The position numbers and the translations under genes were made by a program. Shown piece by piece: positions 47,785 to 57,577 of a stretch of DNA of 64,000 nucleotides; position 1 is the stretch's first letter; each line of letters opens with the position of its first letter. The notes under the pieces were generated by a model. That model saw nothing but the letters and a program-made list of their open reading frames with translations, searched no databases and was not told where the DNA came from. Origin of the DNA: Pelobacter seleniigenes DSM 18267 (GTDB lineage Bacteria; Desulfobacterota; Desulfuromonadia; Desulfuromonadales; Geopsychrobacteraceae); contig NZ_JOMG01000004.1 in assembly GCF_000711225.1 (NCBI RefSeq), forward strand, positions 186,001 to 250,000, written 5' to 3'.

Positions 47785-47955
47785 TTACAGGTCTGACATG
47801 GATTCACGGTCCTTCAATAGTTCCATCTCCCGATAAATGACCGCCTCCAGTTCCTTAATCAGTTTTTTGATCTCCTTTTCATTGACTGATTCCGTAAACC
47901 CCATGCCGATCAGCATGTCACAAAGATTTCTCAGCCGTACAATACTGTCTTTCAT
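47785..47955 (-). CDS. Small protein of 56 residues, function unknown
   Basis: On the minus strand, an ATG at 47955 opens a 56-codon frame ending TAA at 47785. AGGATGAT is directly ahead as ribosome site. The product begins MKDSIVRLRNLCDMLIGMGF and continues with a charged helix (KEIKKLIKELEAVIYREMEL). It is predicted to be a helix-turn-helix hairpin similar in size to Spo0E-like proteins, but without their SQELD motif. Codon use looks protein-coding. It lies antiparallel between the dynamin gene and rne. Confidence 0.65.
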   Translation of the reverse strand: MKDSIVRLRNLCDMLIGMGFTESVNEKEIKKLIKELEAVIYREMELLKDRESMSDL

Positions 47956-48137
47956 ATCATCCTCGCGTTTTCAAGGTGTTTGCTGCAAGCTTGGTCCTTT
48001 TGAAAAGACTATCATATTTCCGGATGGTTGGCTGTTGATGGGGCGGTCGGACAGTTGCGGTCTGCCCGGAAGGAGATCGACAGCTCAACTTTTTTGCGGG
48101 GGACTGGGAAACAGCGGAGGATGGATCCTCGGTTACC

Positions 48138-48167
48138 AAAAAAGCCGGATCATATTGATCCGGCTTT
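48138..48167 (-). terminator. Rho-independent terminator of the RNase E/G gene
   Basis: A 12-bp stem (AAAGCCGGATCA / TGATCCGGCTTT, loop TAT), with six T residues on the minus-strand side, 11 bases past the stop codon. Confidence 0.9.
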
Positions 48168-48177
48168 GGTTTGCTGG

Positions 48178-50901
48178 TTATTCGGTGACGGGTTTGACGT
48201 CCGTGTCGCTAGACACTTTTTTGCGGGGAGCCCGTCGCGGTGCGCGTTTGGGTTTGCTTTCCTCCCCTGACGCAGCTTCGCCGGAGGCTGAGCTGCCCGC
48301 CTCTTGATCAGTTGCGGGCGTGGCTTTTTTCCTGGTTCTCCGCGGCGTTTTTTTCTCTGCGTCCGCAGCTGCGGCAGCTGGTTCGGAGTCCGACTTGGCC
48401 TTGGGCGCCGCTCGCCGAGTCCGCCGCGGCGGTTTTTCCGCCTCTGCCTGAGGGCTCTGTTCGACCACGCTTGAGGCTGGTGCCGGGTCCGCTTTGGCGG
48501 GAGCAGGCTGAGTGGCTTGCTGCGCTTCGCCGGAAGTTTTCTGCGCGGCCGGTTTGGCTGTGCTGCGCTGAGTTCGCCGTTGCGGTTTTTCGCTGACCGG
48601 CGGTTCCGTTTGCGGAGACTCCACCGGTTTTGTCGGGTTCTCGGCCGGCTCTGCTGTTTTCTGTTGCTGGGCAGTTTCTCCGGTCGCCTGCTCAACGGGT
48701 TTCTTGGCCCGTGGTTTCCGGGGCCGCCGTTTCGGTTTCGCAGTGGCAGGCGTTTCAGCCGGCTCCGCTGGCGTTACGGGGGCGGTTTCAGTATTGGTCG
48801 GGACCGGCTCTGGCTGCTGCGCAACGACCGGTGCCGAAGCGACGGGCTGAGACTCTACCGCTGGGGCCGGCTTTTCGGCCACGGCAGCGCTGGCCACCGG
48901 CTCCACTGGCCCGACCGGGGTCGATTGAGCTCCGGTCGTTTTTTTTGTCGGCCGACGCGTCCGGCGCCGGGGTTTCTTTTCGGCGGCGGCGGGTTCGGTG
49001 GTTGGCTTGCTCTCCCCAGCCGCAGGGGCTGGCGAGGTGGCTTCCCGGGTCGGGCTGCTTTGCTCCGGCTGAGGCTGGCTGTCGGCCTGCGCAGCAACCG
49101 GCAACTCTGTCGCTTGGGGCTGAGCGGTCTCCGCCTCTGCGGGGGTAGCCGAGTCGGTCGCAGTTTCCTGTGCAGCGGGCGGCTGACTGGTCTGCTGTTC
49201 CTGATTTGTTTTGGCGGCGGAAGATTTCCTCCGGCGTCTGCGCCGTTTCTTTTTGGGCGCTTCGCTGTTCACCGATTCTTCCGCGGACTCTTGGGGAGCG
49301 GGACTGTCCTCCTCCAACTCCTCCTCTTGCGCCTGGTTGCGCATTTCATCCTGTTGGGCGGCCAGGGCGACCTCGATCTGGTTGGCATGGGAAATGGGCG
49401 CGATATCTTTACTATCGTCCGGTTCTTTATCTTTTTTCCGCAGCTCAATTTCGATTTCGCCGGGCAGCAGAGTGCTTGATCCGAGGATCGCGATGCGCAT
49501 ACCGAGCTGCTGTTCCAGTTCGTTGATGGTTGCGCGTTTGCGGTTGAGCAGATAGTTGGCGACATCCATGGGGACCTCGGCTTCGATCAGAGCGATCTGG
49601 CCTTTGGATGCTGCCGTGTGAATCTGCCGCAGCAGGGCAACCGACTGGGCTTCGACACTTTTGACCTTGCCGATCCCTTTGCAATGGGGGCACTCGATAA
49701 AGGAACCGACACTCAATACCGGTTTGAGTCGCTGCCGACTCATTTCGAGCAGGCCAAACTGGCTGATCCGGCCGACCGAGACCTTGGCTTTGTCGTCCTT
49801 GAGGGCTTTGCGCAGTTCCTGCTCGACTTCGCGGATATTTTTGCGGTCGCGCATGTCGATGAAATCGATGACGATCAGCCCGCCCAGGTCACGCAACCGC
49901 AGTTGCCGACCGACTTCGGCGGCAGCTTCCAGGTTGGTTTTCAGCGCCGTGGCTTCAATTCCGCTTTCACTGGCCATTTTGCCGGAGTTGACATCAATGG
50001 CCACCAGCGCTTCGGTCTGGTCAATGACGATGGAACCGCCGGAAGGCAGGGGGATCTGGTTTTTTGCCAGGCCATCGATCTGCTCTTCGATCTGGTAGCG
50101 GGAAAAGATCGGTCGTCTTTCCCGGTGCTGTTTGACCAGGTTGCCGAGTTCCGGCATGACCAGGGCGAAAAAATCCCTGGCATCGCGGAAAACCGTCTGA
50201 TCGTCGATGAGAACTTCATCCATGTCGGTGCTGAAATAATCACGGATGGAACGGATGGCGAGGTTGGATTCCTGATAGAGCTGGGCTGGCGCCTTGATCT
50301 GGTCCTTACGCGCGGTGATTCCTTCAAACAGGCGCACCAGGTAATCGAAATCACGCTTGAGTTCTTCTTTATCCTTGCCGATGCCGGCGGTGCGGACGAT
50401 GTAACCCATCCGTTCGGGAAGATCCAGTTCCGCCATGGTTTTTTTGAGTTTTTTACGTTCACTGTCTTCGGCGATTTTACGCGAGACACCCTTGGTCGTA
50501 CTGTCCGGCATCAGGACCATGTAACGGCCCGGAATCGACAGAAAGGTGGTCAGTGCCGCACCTTTACTGCCGCGTTCCTCTTTGACGATCTGCACCAGGA
50601 TTTCCTGGCCGCGTTTGAGAATGTCGGCGATTCTGGGGCGGTGTTTGGAATCCTCCCGCGTCGGGTAGAGGTTGGGGTGAATCTCCCCAATCTGCAGGAA
50701 CCCGAGCTTTTCGGCGCCATAATCAACAAAAGCGGCCTGTAATCCGGTTTCGACCCGAACCACGACCGCTTTATAAATGTTACCTTTGCTTTGTTCCTGA
50801 CCGGCGAGCTCAATATCGAGATCGCTGAGAATCCCGTCAACAACGATCGCCACCCGATTTTCCTCCGGGTGGGAGGCGTTGATCAGCATCTTTTTACTCA
50901 T
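48178..50901 (-). CDS. rne: Ribonuclease E/G with long disordered arginine-island tail
   Basis: A 907-residue endoribonuclease. Residues 1-510 hold the catalytic core: S1-type RNA-binding region (KAVVVRVETGLQAAFVDYG), RNase H-like and DNase-I-like parts with the metal-binding Asp residues in ALVAIDVNSGK and LIVIDFIDMRD, and the zinc-link CPHCKG. The last 390 residues are Ala/Pro/Glu-rich and disordered, with about seven arginine-rich islands (for example KKKRRRRRRKSS, RRRTRRPTKK, PPRRTRRAAPK). This resembles the RNA-binding scaffold of E. coli RNase E. ATG 50901 follows AAAGG; the 28-codon extension is not supported. It initiates mRNA decay and rRNA/tRNA processing. Confidence 0.93.
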   Translation of the reverse strand: MSKKMLINASHPEENRVAIVVDGILSDLDIELAGQEQSKGNIYKAVVVRVETGLQAAFVDYGAEKLGFLQIGEIHPNLYPTREDSKHRPRIADILKRGQEILVQIVKEERGSKGAALTTFLSIPGRYMVLMPDSTTKGVSRKIAEDSERKKLKKTMAELDLPERMGYIVRTAGIGKDKEELKRDFDYLVRLFEGITARKDQIKAPAQLYQESNLAIRSIRDYFSTDMDEVLIDDQTVFRDARDFFALVMPELGNLVKQHRERRPIFSRYQIEEQIDGLAKNQIPLPSGGSIVIDQTEALVAIDVNSGKMASESGIEATALKTNLEAAAEVGRQLRLRDLGGLIVIDFIDMRDRKNIREVEQELRKALKDDKAKVSVGRISQFGLLEMSRQRLKPVLSVGSFIECPHCKGIGKVKSVEAQSVALLRQIHTAASKGQIALIEAEVPMDVANYLLNRKRATINELEQQLGMRIAILGSSTLLPGEIEIELRKKDKEPDDSKDIAPISHANQIEVALAAQQDEMRNQAQEEELEEDSPAPQESAEESVNSEAPKKKRRRRRRKSSAAKTNQEQQTSQPPAAQETATDSATPAEAETAQPQATELPVAAQADSQPQPEQSSPTREATSPAPAAGESKPTTEPAAAEKKPRRRTRRPTKKTTGAQSTPVGPVEPVASAAVAEKPAPAVESQPVASAPVVAQQPEPVPTNTETAPVTPAEPAETPATAKPKRRPRKPRAKKPVEQATGETAQQQKTAEPAENPTKPVESPQTEPPVSEKPQRRTQRSTAKPAAQKTSGEAQQATQPAPAKADPAPASSVVEQSPQAEAEKPPRRTRRAAPKAKSDSEPAAAAADAEKKTPRRTRKKATPATDQEAGSSASGEAASGEESKPKRAPRRAPRKKVSSDTDVKPVTE

Positions 50902-51417
50902 TAATATTAAACCTTTCCGTCCGCATTTTCGCGGCACTTTCCGGAGCCCTGCCGGTGCAGACCTCACCGCTTGCGCGGGGTCCACATCCTGCGGGCCTTC
51001 CGGTTAAATTGATTGTGGACGACAGCCCGGCAGAGAACCGGGAGCGTCAAAACTTGTTCTGCTTATATTTATCCGGCCTCAACGCTGTAATTGCGGTGGC
51101 TCGGCTAAATCCTTATTTACGGGCAAACTATAACAGAGAAACGGTTTTAGTGATATTTCAAATTCACATTAAATTCACTTTTCCTGTCTTTTTCATCTGC
51201 CATACCCGCAAGTTCCCATAAAAAAAGCAGGAACTTTGCTATAGAGGCTGAAGAATATTCTACACCAGAGGGAGAATATTATCCATTTTGCCCCCTGGCC
51301 GGGCTGGCACGGGCGATGAATCGGCCGGTTTTTCGCGTTGAGCGCGTTTGGCATGAATGCTGCTGAACTACGCTTCGATTGACCGCAAACCCTCTTTCAG
51401 GAGCCTTCGTTGAGCCG
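50902..51417. other. Intergenic region between rne and the copper efflux operon
   Basis: About 515 bases between divergent genes; it must contain both promoters and the rne leader. The middle (51040-51250) is AT-rich. An inverted repeat, AATATTCT-N11-AGAATATT, lies at 51254-51280 on the efflux side. No gene is supported. Confidence 0.5.
51254..51280 (+). promoter_or_regulatory. Candidate operator of the efflux operon
   Basis: AATATTCT, 11 bases, AGAATATT: perfect 8-bp half-sites 19 bases apart centre to centre, 138 bases ahead of the TolC-like start. The spacing suits a dimeric regulator. It does not match the CueR or CusR boxes I know. Confidence 0.4.
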
Positions 51418-52701
51418 ATGACCGATACCGCCAGAACCCTTCCTTTGTTGATCCTGATCAGCCTGCTGTTTATTTCGCCTGCTTTTGCTGCCAGTTCCCA
51501 GTTGGAACAACTGTTGCGTGAGGCTGACGCCAATAATCCTTCGCTGCAGGTGGCCAAAGAACAGATTCAGGTCGCAGACAGTAAGATCGATCAGGCGACC
51601 GCCCTGGCTGACCCGCAGCTGGGGGTGTCTTTCTCCAGTTATCCCATCAACCAGCTGCGTAGCGACGTGACGCCGATGACCGGAAACGAAATCCGCCTCT
51701 CCCAGATGTTGCCGTTCCCCGGCAAACTGGACGCCAAAGGGCGGATTGCCGCTGAAAAGAGCCACTGGTTTGAACACGCCTATCAGGACGCCCGGTTGCA
51801 ACTGCGGCGTCAGGTCAAGGATGCCTGGTACCGGTTTTTGTTCCAGCGACAAGCCATTGATCTGACCGAGCATAACCTGCAGTTGCTGGATGATTTCATC
51901 AAACTGACTGAAACCCGTTACGAGGTCGGTAAAGGGTTACAGCAGAATGTTCTCAAGGCGCAGCTGCAGCGTTCGAAACAGATGGATATCCTGTTCAATC
52001 TACAGCAGCAGCAAACCGCGACCCTGGCCGAACTGAACAGCCTGGCCGGGCGGGCCACGGACCAACCGCTTGAGGTCGATTCCGACCTGAGCCCTTCGAC
52101 AGTGTCTTTCGATCTGACTGCATTGCAACAAGCCGCAGAGGGGAACCGGCCGCTGTTCGCTTCCTACCGCGCGTTGATTGAACAGTACAAGGCGAGCCGG
52201 GAACTGGCCAAGCTTGATTACAAGCCTGATTTTACCCCCTGGGTCAGTTATCGCTGGCGGGATAACGGCCTGGCTGACGGCGGCACCGATTTTATCAGCG
52301 CCGGCATCAGCTTCAATCTGCCGGTGCCGAACAAAAGGCGCCAGGCGGCCGTTGCCGAGGCGGATTCTTCCCTGCGTATGGCCTATCAGCAGCGCAATCA
52401 ATTTAAAAACAAGGTCGATCTGACCATTCACCGGGCCCTGAGTCAATTTGAGCAGGACAGCCGACTGGCGGAGCTTTACCAGGGCGGGATCATCCCGCAG
52501 GCCAAACAGACTTTTCAAGCGACGTTGAGTGCTTATCAGGTCGACAAGGTCGATTTTCTTGACCTGCTTGATTCAGTGATGAGTCTCTATCGCTACCAGA
52601 TCGATTATGCCCGTACCCTCAGCGACCAGCAGCGCAGTCAGGCCGAAATCGAGGCGGCTGCCGGTCTTGAGGCTGCCCAGCTCATTCCAGGCAAAGGATA
52701 G
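51418..52701 (+). CDS. TolC-family outer membrane efflux protein (CusC/CzcC-like)
   Basis: A 427-residue protein. A signal peptide (about 1-28, ending SPAFAA) is followed by two OEP repeats of long coiled-coil helices, typical of the outer-membrane channel of tripartite efflux pumps. It has no lipobox Cys, unlike E. coli CusC. The gene sits six bases before the adaptor gene, so it is the first gene of the copper/silver efflux operon. AGGAG lies 14 bases before ATG 51418, which is rather far; an in-frame TTG at 51379 is an alternative start. Confidence 0.9.
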   Translation: MTDTARTLPLLILISLLFISPAFAASSQLEQLLREADANNPSLQVAKEQIQVADSKIDQATALADPQLGVSFSSYPINQLRSDVTPMTGNEIRLSQMLPFPGKLDAKGRIAAEKSHWFEHAYQDARLQLRRQVKDAWYRFLFQRQAIDLTEHNLQLLDDFIKLTETRYEVGKGLQQNVLKAQLQRSKQMDILFNLQQQQTATLAELNSLAGRATDQPLEVDSDLSPSTVSFDLTALQQAAEGNRPLFASYRALIEQYKASRELAKLDYKPDFTPWVSYRWRDNGLADGGTDFISAGISFNLPVPNKRRQAAVAEADSSLRMAYQQRNQFKNKVDLTIHRALSQFEQDSRLAELYQGGIIPQAKQTFQATLSAYQVDKVDFLDLLDSVMSLYRYQIDYARTLSDQQRSQAEIEAAAGLEAAQLIPGKG

Positions 52702-52707
52702 AATTCA

Positions 52708-54216
52708 ATGAAGACAGCCACCAAACCACCCCTGCTTCTGCTGTTGACCGCTGTGCTTACCGGAGCGCTCTGGTTGGGAGCCGATTTAAGTTTGCGGAGT
52801 TTCCCCTGGTCCGGGCCGGAACACGTCCATGCCGCCGACCAGAAGTATACCTGCGGGATGCATCCGATGATTATCGTCGATGAACCGGGCAACTGCCCCA
52901 TCTGCGGCATGGCCCTGGTTCCGCTGAAAGTAGATACCGCCGGCGGAAGCGGCGCCAAACCGAGCGCGGAACGGAAAATCAAATACTGGCAGGCGCCGAT
53001 GGATCCGACTTATATCCGCAATGAACCGGGCAAATCCCCCATGGGGATGGATCTGGTGCCGGTCTATGAAGATGAAGCAACCGGCGGGGCCATGATCACC
53101 ATCGACCCGACCACCATCCAGAACATGGGCGTCAGAACCGCGCCGGTGACCCGGGGGGATCTGTCGCGCACCATCCGGACTGTCGGGGTGATCAGTTCCG
53201 AAGAGCCAAAACAGTATGTGATCAATGCCAAAATAGCCGGCTGGGTGGAAAAGCTGTACGTGGCAGAGACCGGACAGCAGGTTAAAAAAGGGCAGAAACT
53301 GCTGGAAATCTACAGCCCTGAACTGGTCACCGCGCAGCAGGAGCTGCTGCTGGCGCTGGAAAATTACCGGTCACTGAAAGACAGCAGTTTTCCACAGATA
53401 TCGACCAGCGCCAAGAGCCTGCTGGAGGCCTCGCGGAAACGGCTGCAACTCTGGGATGTCAGTCGCAGGCAGATCGAGCGGCTGGAACAGAGCGGCACGG
53501 TCAGCAAAACCCTCACCCTCTATGCGCCCTATGACGGAATCGTGACGACCAAGATGGTCACTGAAGGGATGTATGTCAAGCCGGGCATGGTCCTGCTCAA
53601 TATGGCCGATCTGTCCAAGGTCTGGGTGTTGGCCGACCTCTATGAATATCAGCTGCCCTGGGTCAAGGAAGGGCAGCGGGCCAAAGTGGTTCTGCCCTAT
53701 GTTGAAGGGCGCAGTTTTGAGGCCCATGTCAGTTACCTCTATCCCTATGTCGAGGGCAAAACCCGGACCGTCAAGGCGCGCCTGGAACTGGATAATGCCG
53801 ATCTGGAGCTGCGCCCCGAGATGTACGTGACCGTCTACCTGACCGGGGAAAAAGTGAAAAATGCGCTGCTGGTGCCCCAGGAAGCCGTGCTGTATTCCGG
53901 TGAAAAAGAGACGGTTTTCGTGGCGCTGAAAGGGGGACGTTTTGAACCACGGCGGGTGAAAACCGGGTTGCAGGGCGAAGACGGCCACGTGGAAGTGACC
54001 CAGGGACTGTTCGCCGGCGAGCAGGTGGTGACCAGCGCCCAGTTTATGCTCGATTCGGAAAGCAAGCTGCGGGAAGCGATCCAGAAAATGATGCAGCCGA
54101 CCCGGGCTGAGTCGCCGGATGATAAAGCCGCTGCCGATCCTGAGAGCCTGTTTGATGATGCCGCCGGCGGAGAGGCTGGCAAAACGACCGGAAAAGCGTT
54201 GGACGATCTGTTTTGA
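52708..54216 (+). CDS. cusB: RND efflux periplasmic adaptor, CusB-like with heavy-metal-binding modules
   Basis: A 502-residue membrane-fusion protein. An N-terminal anchor (about 9-30) is followed by a heavy-metal-binding module (YTCGMHPMI, then GNCPICGMALVPL) and a second related module in which Cys is replaced (YWQAPMDPTYIRNEPGKSP, then MGMDLVPVYE). The adaptor body then has barrel-sandwich and alpha-hairpin regions (VEKLYVAETGQQVKKGQKLL) and a C-terminal MP domain. It hands Cu(I)/Ag(I) to the RND pump and bridges it to the TolC-like channel. The Met-rich second module suits monovalent copper or silver. Confidence 0.92.
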   Translation: MKTATKPPLLLLLTAVLTGALWLGADLSLRSFPWSGPEHVHAADQKYTCGMHPMIIVDEPGNCPICGMALVPLKVDTAGGSGAKPSAERKIKYWQAPMDPTYIRNEPGKSPMGMDLVPVYEDEATGGAMITIDPTTIQNMGVRTAPVTRGDLSRTIRTVGVISSEEPKQYVINAKIAGWVEKLYVAETGQQVKKGQKLLEIYSPELVTAQQELLLALENYRSLKDSSFPQISTSAKSLLEASRKRLQLWDVSRRQIERLEQSGTVSKTLTLYAPYDGIVTTKMVTEGMYVKPGMVLLNMADLSKVWVLADLYEYQLPWVKEGQRAKVVLPYVEGRSFEAHVSYLYPYVEGKTRTVKARLELDNADLELRPEMYVTVYLTGEKVKNALLVPQEAVLYSGEKETVFVALKGGRFEPRRVKTGLQGEDGHVEVTQGLFAGEQVVTSAQFMLDSESKLREAIQKMMQPTRAESPDDKAAADPESLFDDAAGGEAGKTTGKALDDLF

Positions 54217-54298
54217 GCATCTTCTTCCCAGAGTGCGCAAGTGAAAAGTTTCTTTGCCATGACGTTACTGTGCCATCAATTTTATAGAGGATAGGACC

Positions 54299-57200
54299 AT
54301 GCTGGAAAAAATCATCGAATGGTCGATTAAAAATAAATTCATCGTTCTGCTGTTGACCTTCTTTGCCATTGTCGGTGGTCTCTATGCCCTCAAGAATACG
54401 CCGCTGGATGCGATTCCGGATCTGTCCGATGTCCAGGTGATCGTATTTACCGAATATCCGGGGCAGGCCCCGCAGGTGGTGGAGGACCAGGTCACCTACC
54501 CGCTGACCACTCAGATGCTGGCGGTGCCGCAGGCCAAGACCGTGCGCGGTTATTCCTTTTTCGGGTTGTCCTTTGTCTACATCATCTTTGAGGACGGGAC
54601 CGATCTGTACTGGGCACGCTCGCGGGTGCTCGAATATCTGAACTATGCGGCCGGCAAGCTGCCCAAAGGGGTGACGCCGAGCCTGGGGCCGGATGCCACC
54701 GGGGTCGGCTGGATTTATGAATATGCCCTGGAGAGTGACAACCACGATCTGCAGCAGCTGCGTTCGATTCAAGACTGGTATCTGCGCTATGAACTGACTT
54801 CCGTGGACGGGGTGTCCGAGGTCGCCTCCCTGGGTGGCTACGTCAAGCAGTATCAGGTCGAAGTCGATCCGGATCGGCTGCTCGCCTATCATGTCGGGAT
54901 ACCGCAGATCCGCCGGGCGATTCAAAAGAGCAATAACGATGTCGGCGGCCGCCTGGTCGAGATGGCCGAGACCGAATTCATGGTCAGAGGTCTCGGCTAT
55001 ATCAAATCGGTCAAGGACCTGGAGTCGGTGGTGGTCGGCACGGACGGGAAGGGGACGCCGATCCTCCTGCGCGATGTCGGCCGGGTCAGCATCGGCCCGG
55101 AACTGCGCCGTGGGGTGGCCGAACTGGACGGACAAGGGGAGACGGTCGGCGGTGTCATTGTCATGCGCTACGGTGAAAACGCGCTGAAGACCATCGAAAA
55201 CGTCAAGCGCAAGCTGGAACAGCTCAAGGCCGGTTTACCCAAAGGGGTCAGAATCAAAACGGTCTATGACCGCAGCGGCCTGATCGAGCACTCCGTCGAT
55301 ACGCTGAAGGAGAAGCTGATCGAGGAAAGCATTGTGGTGGCCGTGGTCACCGCGCTGTTCCTGTTTCACCTGCCCAGTTCCCTGGTCGCCATCTTTACCC
55401 TGCCGGTGGCGATCCTGATCTCTTTTATCATCATGGGCTGGCAGGGGATCAATGCCAATATCATGAGTCTGGGCGGGATCGCCATTGCCATCGGCGCGAT
55501 GATCGACGCAGCCATCATCATGATCGAGAATGCCCACAAGCACCTGGAGCATGATCGCGGCCGGTTACCGCACTGGGAGATCATCACCAATGCCTCGAAG
55601 GAGGTCGGACCGGCCCTGTTCTATTCCCTGCTGGTGATCACGGTCTCCTTTTTCCCGGTCTTTTCCCTGGGCGAACAGTCGGGGCGGATGTTCAAACCCC
55701 TCGCCTATACCAAAACCTATGCGATGGGCGCTGCTGCGCTCCTGTCCATCACCATTGTCCCGGTGCTGATGGGCTGGTTTATTCGCGGCAAGATTCCCGA
55801 TGAAGAGAAAAACCCCATCAACCGGGTGCTGATCAGGTTTTACCATCCGGTGGTCGATTTTGTGCTGCGCTGGCGCAAGTTTGTGCTGCTGGCGGCGATT
55901 CTGGTCACTGCTTCGATCTTTGTGCCGCTCAAGCAGATGGGCTCCGAGTTTATGCCACCTTTGTATGAAGGGGATCTGCTCTACATGCCGACTACGCTGC
56001 CGGGAATTTCCATTTCCAAAGCGCGTGAGCTGCTGCAACAGACCGACCGCATTATCCGCCAGTTCCCTGAAGTGGAAACGGTCTTCGGCAAGGTCGGGCG
56101 GGCGGAAAGTGCCACTGACCCGGCGCCGCTGTCCATGCTGGAAACCACGATCACCCTCAAGCCGGAAGAACAGTGGCGAACGGTGCCGAAAAAGCGCTTT
56201 TATTCCGACTGGCCGGATGCGTTCGACTGGGCCAAGTCTGCCCTGCGCAAGGTCTGGCCCGAACAAGGGCCGATCAGCGTCGATGAGTTGATTACCGAAC
56301 TCAACAATGCCATCCAGTTTCCCGGTTTGACCAATGCCTGGACCATGCCGATTAAAACCCGTATCGACATGCTGTCGACGGGCATCAAGACCCCGGTCGG
56401 GATCAAGGTCATGGGGGACGATCTGGAAACCCTCTCCCACATCGGTGAGCAGATCGAGGCTGTGCTCCGTGATGTCCCGGGCACCTTGAGTGCCTTTTCC
56501 GAACGGGTGGTCGGCGGGAACTATTTTGATTTCGATATCGACCGGGATGCTGTTGCCCGCTACGGCCTGACCGTCGGCGATGTGCAGGATACCATCCAGT
56601 CGGCCATCGGTGGGATGAATGTATCGCAGACCGTGGAAGGGCTGGAACGTTACCCCATCAACATTCGTTATGCGCGGGATTACCGCAACGACCTGCAGTC
56701 CCTGCGGCGGGTGCTGATTCCGACCCCGACCGGCCAGCAGATTCCCATCGCGCAGGTTGCCAACATCAAAATCCGTAAGGGACCGCCCGGCATCAAGAGT
56801 GAAAACGCCCGGCGGACCGCCTGGGTCTTTGTCGACCTGAAGGGAATCGATGTCGGCACCTATGTCCGCCAGGCCCAGCAGGTGGTGGAGGAGAAAGTCA
56901 AGCTGCCGCCGGGGTATAACCTGATCTGGAGCGGGCAGTACGAATATATGCAGGCGGCGGCAGCCAAGTTGAAGGTGGTTATTCCCCTGACCCTGTTGAT
57001 CATCTTCGTGATCATCTACATGAACACCAAATCGATGATCAAAACCCTGATTATCTTTGTCGCGCTGCCGTTATCCCTGGTGGGCTGCTTTTGGTATCTT
57101 TACCTGCTGGGTTATAATATGTCCGTGGCGGTTTGGGTCGGGATTATCGCTCTGGCCGGGATTTCCGCGGAGACCGGCGTGGTCATGCTGCTCTATCTGG

Positions 57201-57577
57201 ACCTGGCCTTCGAACTTTGGAAAGAACAGGGGCGGATGAACACCCGTGGTGACCTGGTGCAGGCCATTCATCATGGCGCCGTGAAACGGATTCGACCGAA
57301 GATCATGACCATCTGCGTCATTATTGCCGGACTGGTGCCGATTATGTGGAGCCATGGGGCCGGTGCCGACGTGATGAAACGGATTGCCGCGCCCATGGTC
57401 GGTGGGGTGATTACCTCAGGTGTTATGGAACTGCTGGTCTTCCCGGTCATTTATTTCATGTGGCGCAGCATGAAGCTGAACAAGGATATGCAGCCGAGTG
57501 CGGTGGGTGAACCGGTGGAAGGTGGCACTTATATCAGCCGGCCAAGCCGGGAAGAGGTTGATACCAATTATGAATGA
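54299..57577 (+). CDS. cusA: Heavy-metal RND efflux pump, CusA type
   Basis: A 1092-residue inner-membrane proton-driven pump of the HME-RND family. The Cu/Ag subgroup is shown by GAMIDAAIIMIENAHKH in TM4 (proton-relay Asp) and by Met-containing periplasmic stretches FMPPLYEGDLLYMPTTLPG and AWTMPIKTRIDMLSTG, which correspond to the CusA methionine binding sites. The length is slightly above E. coli CusA (1047). It works with the adaptor and channel encoded directly upstream. An AGAGGATAGGACC ribosome site precedes the start. No cusRS-like two-component system is in the window. Confidence 0.95.
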   Translation: MLEKIIEWSIKNKFIVLLLTFFAIVGGLYALKNTPLDAIPDLSDVQVIVFTEYPGQAPQVVEDQVTYPLTTQMLAVPQAKTVRGYSFFGLSFVYIIFEDGTDLYWARSRVLEYLNYAAGKLPKGVTPSLGPDATGVGWIYEYALESDNHDLQQLRSIQDWYLRYELTSVDGVSEVASLGGYVKQYQVEVDPDRLLAYHVGIPQIRRAIQKSNNDVGGRLVEMAETEFMVRGLGYIKSVKDLESVVVGTDGKGTPILLRDVGRVSIGPELRRGVAELDGQGETVGGVIVMRYGENALKTIENVKRKLEQLKAGLPKGVRIKTVYDRSGLIEHSVDTLKEKLIEESIVVAVVTALFLFHLPSSLVAIFTLPVAILISFIIMGWQGINANIMSLGGIAIAIGAMIDAAIIMIENAHKHLEHDRGRLPHWEIITNASKEVGPALFYSLLVITVSFFPVFSLGEQSGRMFKPLAYTKTYAMGAAALLSITIVPVLMGWFIRGKIPDEEKNPINRVLIRFYHPVVDFVLRWRKFVLLAAILVTASIFVPLKQMGSEFMPPLYEGDLLYMPTTLPGISISKARELLQQTDRIIRQFPEVETVFGKVGRAESATDPAPLSMLETTITLKPEEQWRTVPKKRFYSDWPDAFDWAKSALRKVWPEQGPISVDELITELNNAIQFPGLTNAWTMPIKTRIDMLSTGIKTPVGIKVMGDDLETLSHIGEQIEAVLRDVPGTLSAFSERVVGGNYFDFDIDRDAVARYGLTVGDVQDTIQSAIGGMNVSQTVEGLERYPINIRYARDYRNDLQSLRRVLIPTPTGQQIPIAQVANIKIRKGPPGIKSENARRTAWVFVDLKGIDVGTYVRQAQQVVEEKVKLPPGYNLIWSGQYEYMQAAAAKLKVVIPLTLLIIFVIIYMNTKSMIKTLIIFVALPLSLVGCFWYLYLLGYNMSVAVWVGIIALAGISAETGVVMLLYLDLAFELWKEQGRMNTRGDLVQAIHHGAVKRIRPKIMTICVIIAGLVPIMWSHGAGADVMKRIAAPMVGGVITSGVMELLVFPVIYFMWRSMKLNKDMQPSAVGEPVEGGTYISRPSREEVDTNYE

